From NCBI GenBank assembly GCA_947471745.1, contig CANJKZ010000774.1, positions 124,001 to 188,000 on the forward strand: DNA of 64,000 nucleotides, given 5' to 3'. Within the stretch, counting starts at the first letter, position 1. Every line of letters starts with the position of its first letter. Positions 61,045 through 64,000 of the stretch are shown piece after piece. This stretch comes from Closterium sp. Naga37s-1 (Eukaryota; Streptophyta; Zygnematophyceae; Desmidiales; Closteriaceae). The position numbers and the translations under genes were made by a program. The notes beneath the pieces are model-generated. The model made no database searches, was not told the origin of the DNA, and was given only the letters and a program-made list of their open reading frames with translations.

Positions 61045-64000
61045 TCAAGAAGTAGGCAAGTGAGGCACAGTAGGTACAAGGCCTAGGACAGTACAGAAAC
61101 GCTGATGATCACAAGGCTGAAGTGCCTTGGTGAAAACATCAGCCTTTGAGGCCACGTAAGCAAGACGAATCTGGCCACGCTGCTGCAACTCTCGAGCAAG
61201 GAAGTAGCGCAGAGCAATGTGCTTCGTTCTGTGCTCCACTCTGTGCTCCTAGCACAAGGCAAGCATGGCCTTGTTGTCGACGTACAAAACTGGAGGAGAA
61301 CAAGGCGCCTCTCCCAAGTCGGTCAGCAGGTAGGTGAGCCAGCGTAACTCCTGTGCAGCCATGGCCCCAGCGTAGATCTCAGCCTCACAACTGGAGCTGA
61401 GAACAGAAGACGAGCGGGTAGACCGCCAAGAGACAGAGCCGGAGCCAAGGCTGAAGGTGTAACCCTGTGACGACCGCTTCGTAGCCAAGTCGTCAACCCA
61501 GGAGGCGTCAGCGTGACCAGTGAGGACAACTCGAGCCCGTCCTCCAAGCACGAGCCCCACGCCCGACGTACTGCACAAGTAGCGCAATACCCTCTTCGCA
61601 GCATCCCAGTGCACCTTTCGGTGCCTGCCGGGAGCCACTTAGCGAGCTAGAAGGCTGAGAGGGTGTGCAAGGTCAGGTCGTGTGCAAGTCATCAGGTACA
61701 TGAGGCAGCCCACAAGCACTGGATACGGGCCACTCGGCTCTACGGACTCGTCCGAAGGTGGAGCTGAGAGCGAGTGACCGGTAGGCAGAGGAGTGGACTT
61801 TGACGAGGAGTACGTGAAGCCGAAGCGCTGAAGGACCTGCTGCACCATGTGTGACTGAGTCAAGGTAATGGTGCGCTGTGCTCTGTCCCGGGTGATCCGC
61901 AAGCCAAGATAGCTTGTGAGCTCACCCAGGTCTGTGCACGTGTGTCTCTTCTGCAGCTCGGACTTCACGTGGGCGAGCGCCTCAAAGTCAGAAGTAGCAA
62001 AGACCAAGTCGTCTACGTACACAAGAACGTAGAACGGCGGCATAGTGGGTAAAAACAGCGACAAGTCAGCAGTGGAAGGAGCAAAACCAAGAGAAGCAAG
62101 AGTAGTCCTCAGTGTGTCGTGCCACTCACGGGGTGCATGGCGGAGACCGTAGACTCGCCGCCGGAGGCTCCACTGGGTACCAGCAGGAAACGACCCAATG
62201 AAGCCAGGTGGGCGGCGCAGCCAGATCTCCTCGTGCAGGCTGCCCTCTAGGAAGGCTGTGCTGAAGTCAAGTGAGTGGAGCTCGTAGTCACGCTGAGCGG
62301 CGACGTACAGCAGTACCCGAAGAGTGGTCATCTTTGAGGTAGGGGAGAAGGTCTGGAAGAAGTCGACTCCATGTTGCTGTCTGAAGCCACGTGCAACGTA
62401 ACGCGCCTTGAAGACAGGCGGAGAACCCGGCGGCCGCTTCACCCTGAAGATCCACATGCCACTAACGATGTTCGCCCCAGGTGGGGGAACCTCGTCGACG
62501 TAGGTGCCTGTGGACTTCCAGGTAGCCATCTCGGCGTCCATGGCTGCTTGCCACGTAGAGGAGTAGGGACCCTTTATTGCCTTTGCATAAGAGCGCGGGG
62601 TCGAGATGTCTGGTGCATCCGGGTCTCCCTCAGGGGCAAGCAGCATGGACACGAGATGAGGTACAGCAGCAGCAAAGCACTCAAACTCCTCCTGTCTGTC
62701 CTCAAGAACGTCCGTTCCAAGAGCACACTCACCCCCGACAGAAGGAGGACAGACAGACACAGACGCAGACTCAGCAACAAGACTAGTGGCGAAGTCTAGG
62801 CGACAAGTTGCAGCAAATTCAACAAGCTCAGCAATGAGAGCAGACGCAGCAGTGGACTGAAAAGAAGGGTCAGTGTCAGCAGTGGCCAGAAAGCGCGTAA
62901 CAGTAGGACTAGCAGCACGAAGGGAGTTAGACTCCGGGTCCGGAACGTCAGGAAGAGAGGACGCAGGAGGAGATGGCAGAGGGACACGCTGTGGACCAGT
63001 GGAAGGACGCAGGGTCATAGAGTGAGTGCCAAGGATAGAAGGAGGACGCGGACGCGAAAAGCAACGATCAGCGCGAACAGTGCGGACAGGCAACGCAGAA
63101 CGAGACTCAGGCGACACAGGACGCGACTTAGGCTCACGACGCTCCGTAAGACCTCTAGTCGGTCCAGAGTAAGGAGAAGGACCAGGCAATGGAGAGGTCG
63201 GCTGTAACTGCGACTGTGACTGGACAGGCGGTGGACTCAGTAAAGGAGGAGGAGGACCAGGATAAGGCGGGAGACCAAGAACCTGTTGAAGGAGCGGAAC
63301 GTAGTACGGCCGCGGCCGCGCAGCGCCTCTAGAAACAGCAGAGACAGCACTAGTACCCTCAGCTCCAGAGTCGCTAGCTACAACTCCCGCAGCACCACCA
63401 GCTCCAGTACCTCCAGCAGCTCCAGCTCCAGAAGCACCTCCAGTAGCAACAGCTCCAGCACCTCCAGCGCCAACTCCTGCAGCACCACCAGCCCCAGCAG
63501 CTCCAGTACCTCCAGTACGAGCACCTCTAGGACTAGCTGCTCTAGTACCTCCAGCAGCTCCAACACCAGTAGGACCTCCAACAGCACCAGGACCGCCAGT
63601 AGCACCTCCAGTAACTCCAGCACCAGCCGCACCTCCAACACCTCCAGAAGCACCTCCAGCAGCTCTGGCACCAGCAGCGGCAGCACTACCAGCACCAGCA
63701 GCACCAGCAGCACCTCAACGGTGCCGAGTGTACCACTCACGAAGCTGCTGCGGAGAGAGGGGCCCCCGCCGTGACGGGATACCCGGAGGACCTCCAGACG
63801 CAGCACGCTCAGGCTCAGCACCCCCAGACTCAGCACCCCCAGGCTCAGCACCCCCAGGCTCAACACGCTCAGGCTCAGCACCCCCAGGCTCCGCACCCTC
63901 AGACACAGAAACCCCAGGCTCAACACCCCCAGTCCCCGCACCCGCAGGCTCAGCACCCCTAGCAGCACCTGAGTCGATAGCTACCTCGACTGGCTCGGCA
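61045..64000 (-). pseudogene. copia linker, reverse transcriptase and RNase H (element F), partial
   Basis: RT-containing frame 63189-61639 (516 codons) has RSYAKAIKGPYSS, KARYVARGF, YGLRHAPREW and YVDD near 62010. It ends at TAA (61641-61639), where E has a Tyr codon. RNase H continues in the same frame to TAG 61251-61249 (CAG in relatives) and finishes at 61045; the segment before ADVFTKAL has lost three residues. Upstream the Ala/Gly/Ser linker is coded by minisatellites (63380-63960), with TGA at 63717-63715. Integrase and gag lie beyond the window. Few lesions, so moderately young, but not functional. Confidence 0.86.

Larger units (their letters stand above)
60685..64000 (-). mobile_element. 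Ty1/copia element F, 3' part
   Basis: A minus-strand element with 3' LTR at 60685-60815, 3' block with polypurine hairpin, RNase H, RT and the repetitive linker, running off the window end. The left flank atgac (60680-60684) is half of a possible target duplication. Confidence 0.88.

Overview
This is eukaryotic DNA made almost entirely of nested long terminal repeat (LTR) retrotransposons. I see no convincing host gene, rRNA, tRNA gene or CRISPR array. Ty1/copia elements dominate (order gag, protease, integrase, reverse transcriptase, RNase H). Two degraded Ty3/gypsy elements form the older layer. The primer-binding sites match the plant-type initiator tRNA-Met, and the GC-rich copia polyproteins carry very long Gly/Ala/Pro linkers. 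This fits a streptophyte green alga; a zygnematophyte such as Closterium is my guess, from general impression rather than proof.

Layout. 1-1987: 5' end of minus-strand copia A, inserted into plus-strand copia B (1988-4984). 4985-8049: a third copia, C (gag and protease remnant), whose 5' LTR appears to be interrupted by a 613-bp inverted-repeat transposon (5216-5828). 8050-13182: composite D, a minus-strand gag-integrase body between two LTRs in opposite orientation. 13183-30766: minus-strand gypsy remnant K, split by copia G (14418-20833, target duplication TTTTC) and by tandem copia L (22428-30168, GTGGC). L itself holds a solo LTR (23725-23940, GGTCC). 30785-51794: plus-strand gypsy remnant M, split by non-autonomous element N (31033-33198, TCTTC, identical 210-bp LTRs) and by a 16-kb patchwork (33649-49650) of copia J, an L-family fragment, copia H and copia I. 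51795-59240: copia E, complete, with 125-bp LTRs differing at one base, duplication GACCC and one open 1991-codon polyprotein. 59241-60684: non-coding, with a perfect 15-bp hairpin. 60685-64000: 3' part of minus-strand copia F.

Shared signals. The copia elements differ in LTR sequence but share a module at each end. After the 5' LTR come an initiator-tRNA primer site, a small hairpin, and a GGGCCCACCAC box that would pair with the anticodon arm of the same tRNA. Before the 3' LTR lie a conserved 3' block and a CCCCCA/TGGGGG hairpin whose 3' arm is the polypurine tract. N keeps a version of both ends but no pol, so it is probably moved by proteins from an E-like element. Old copies have decayed mainly by CAG-to-TAG changes, frameshifts and recombination at short homologies.
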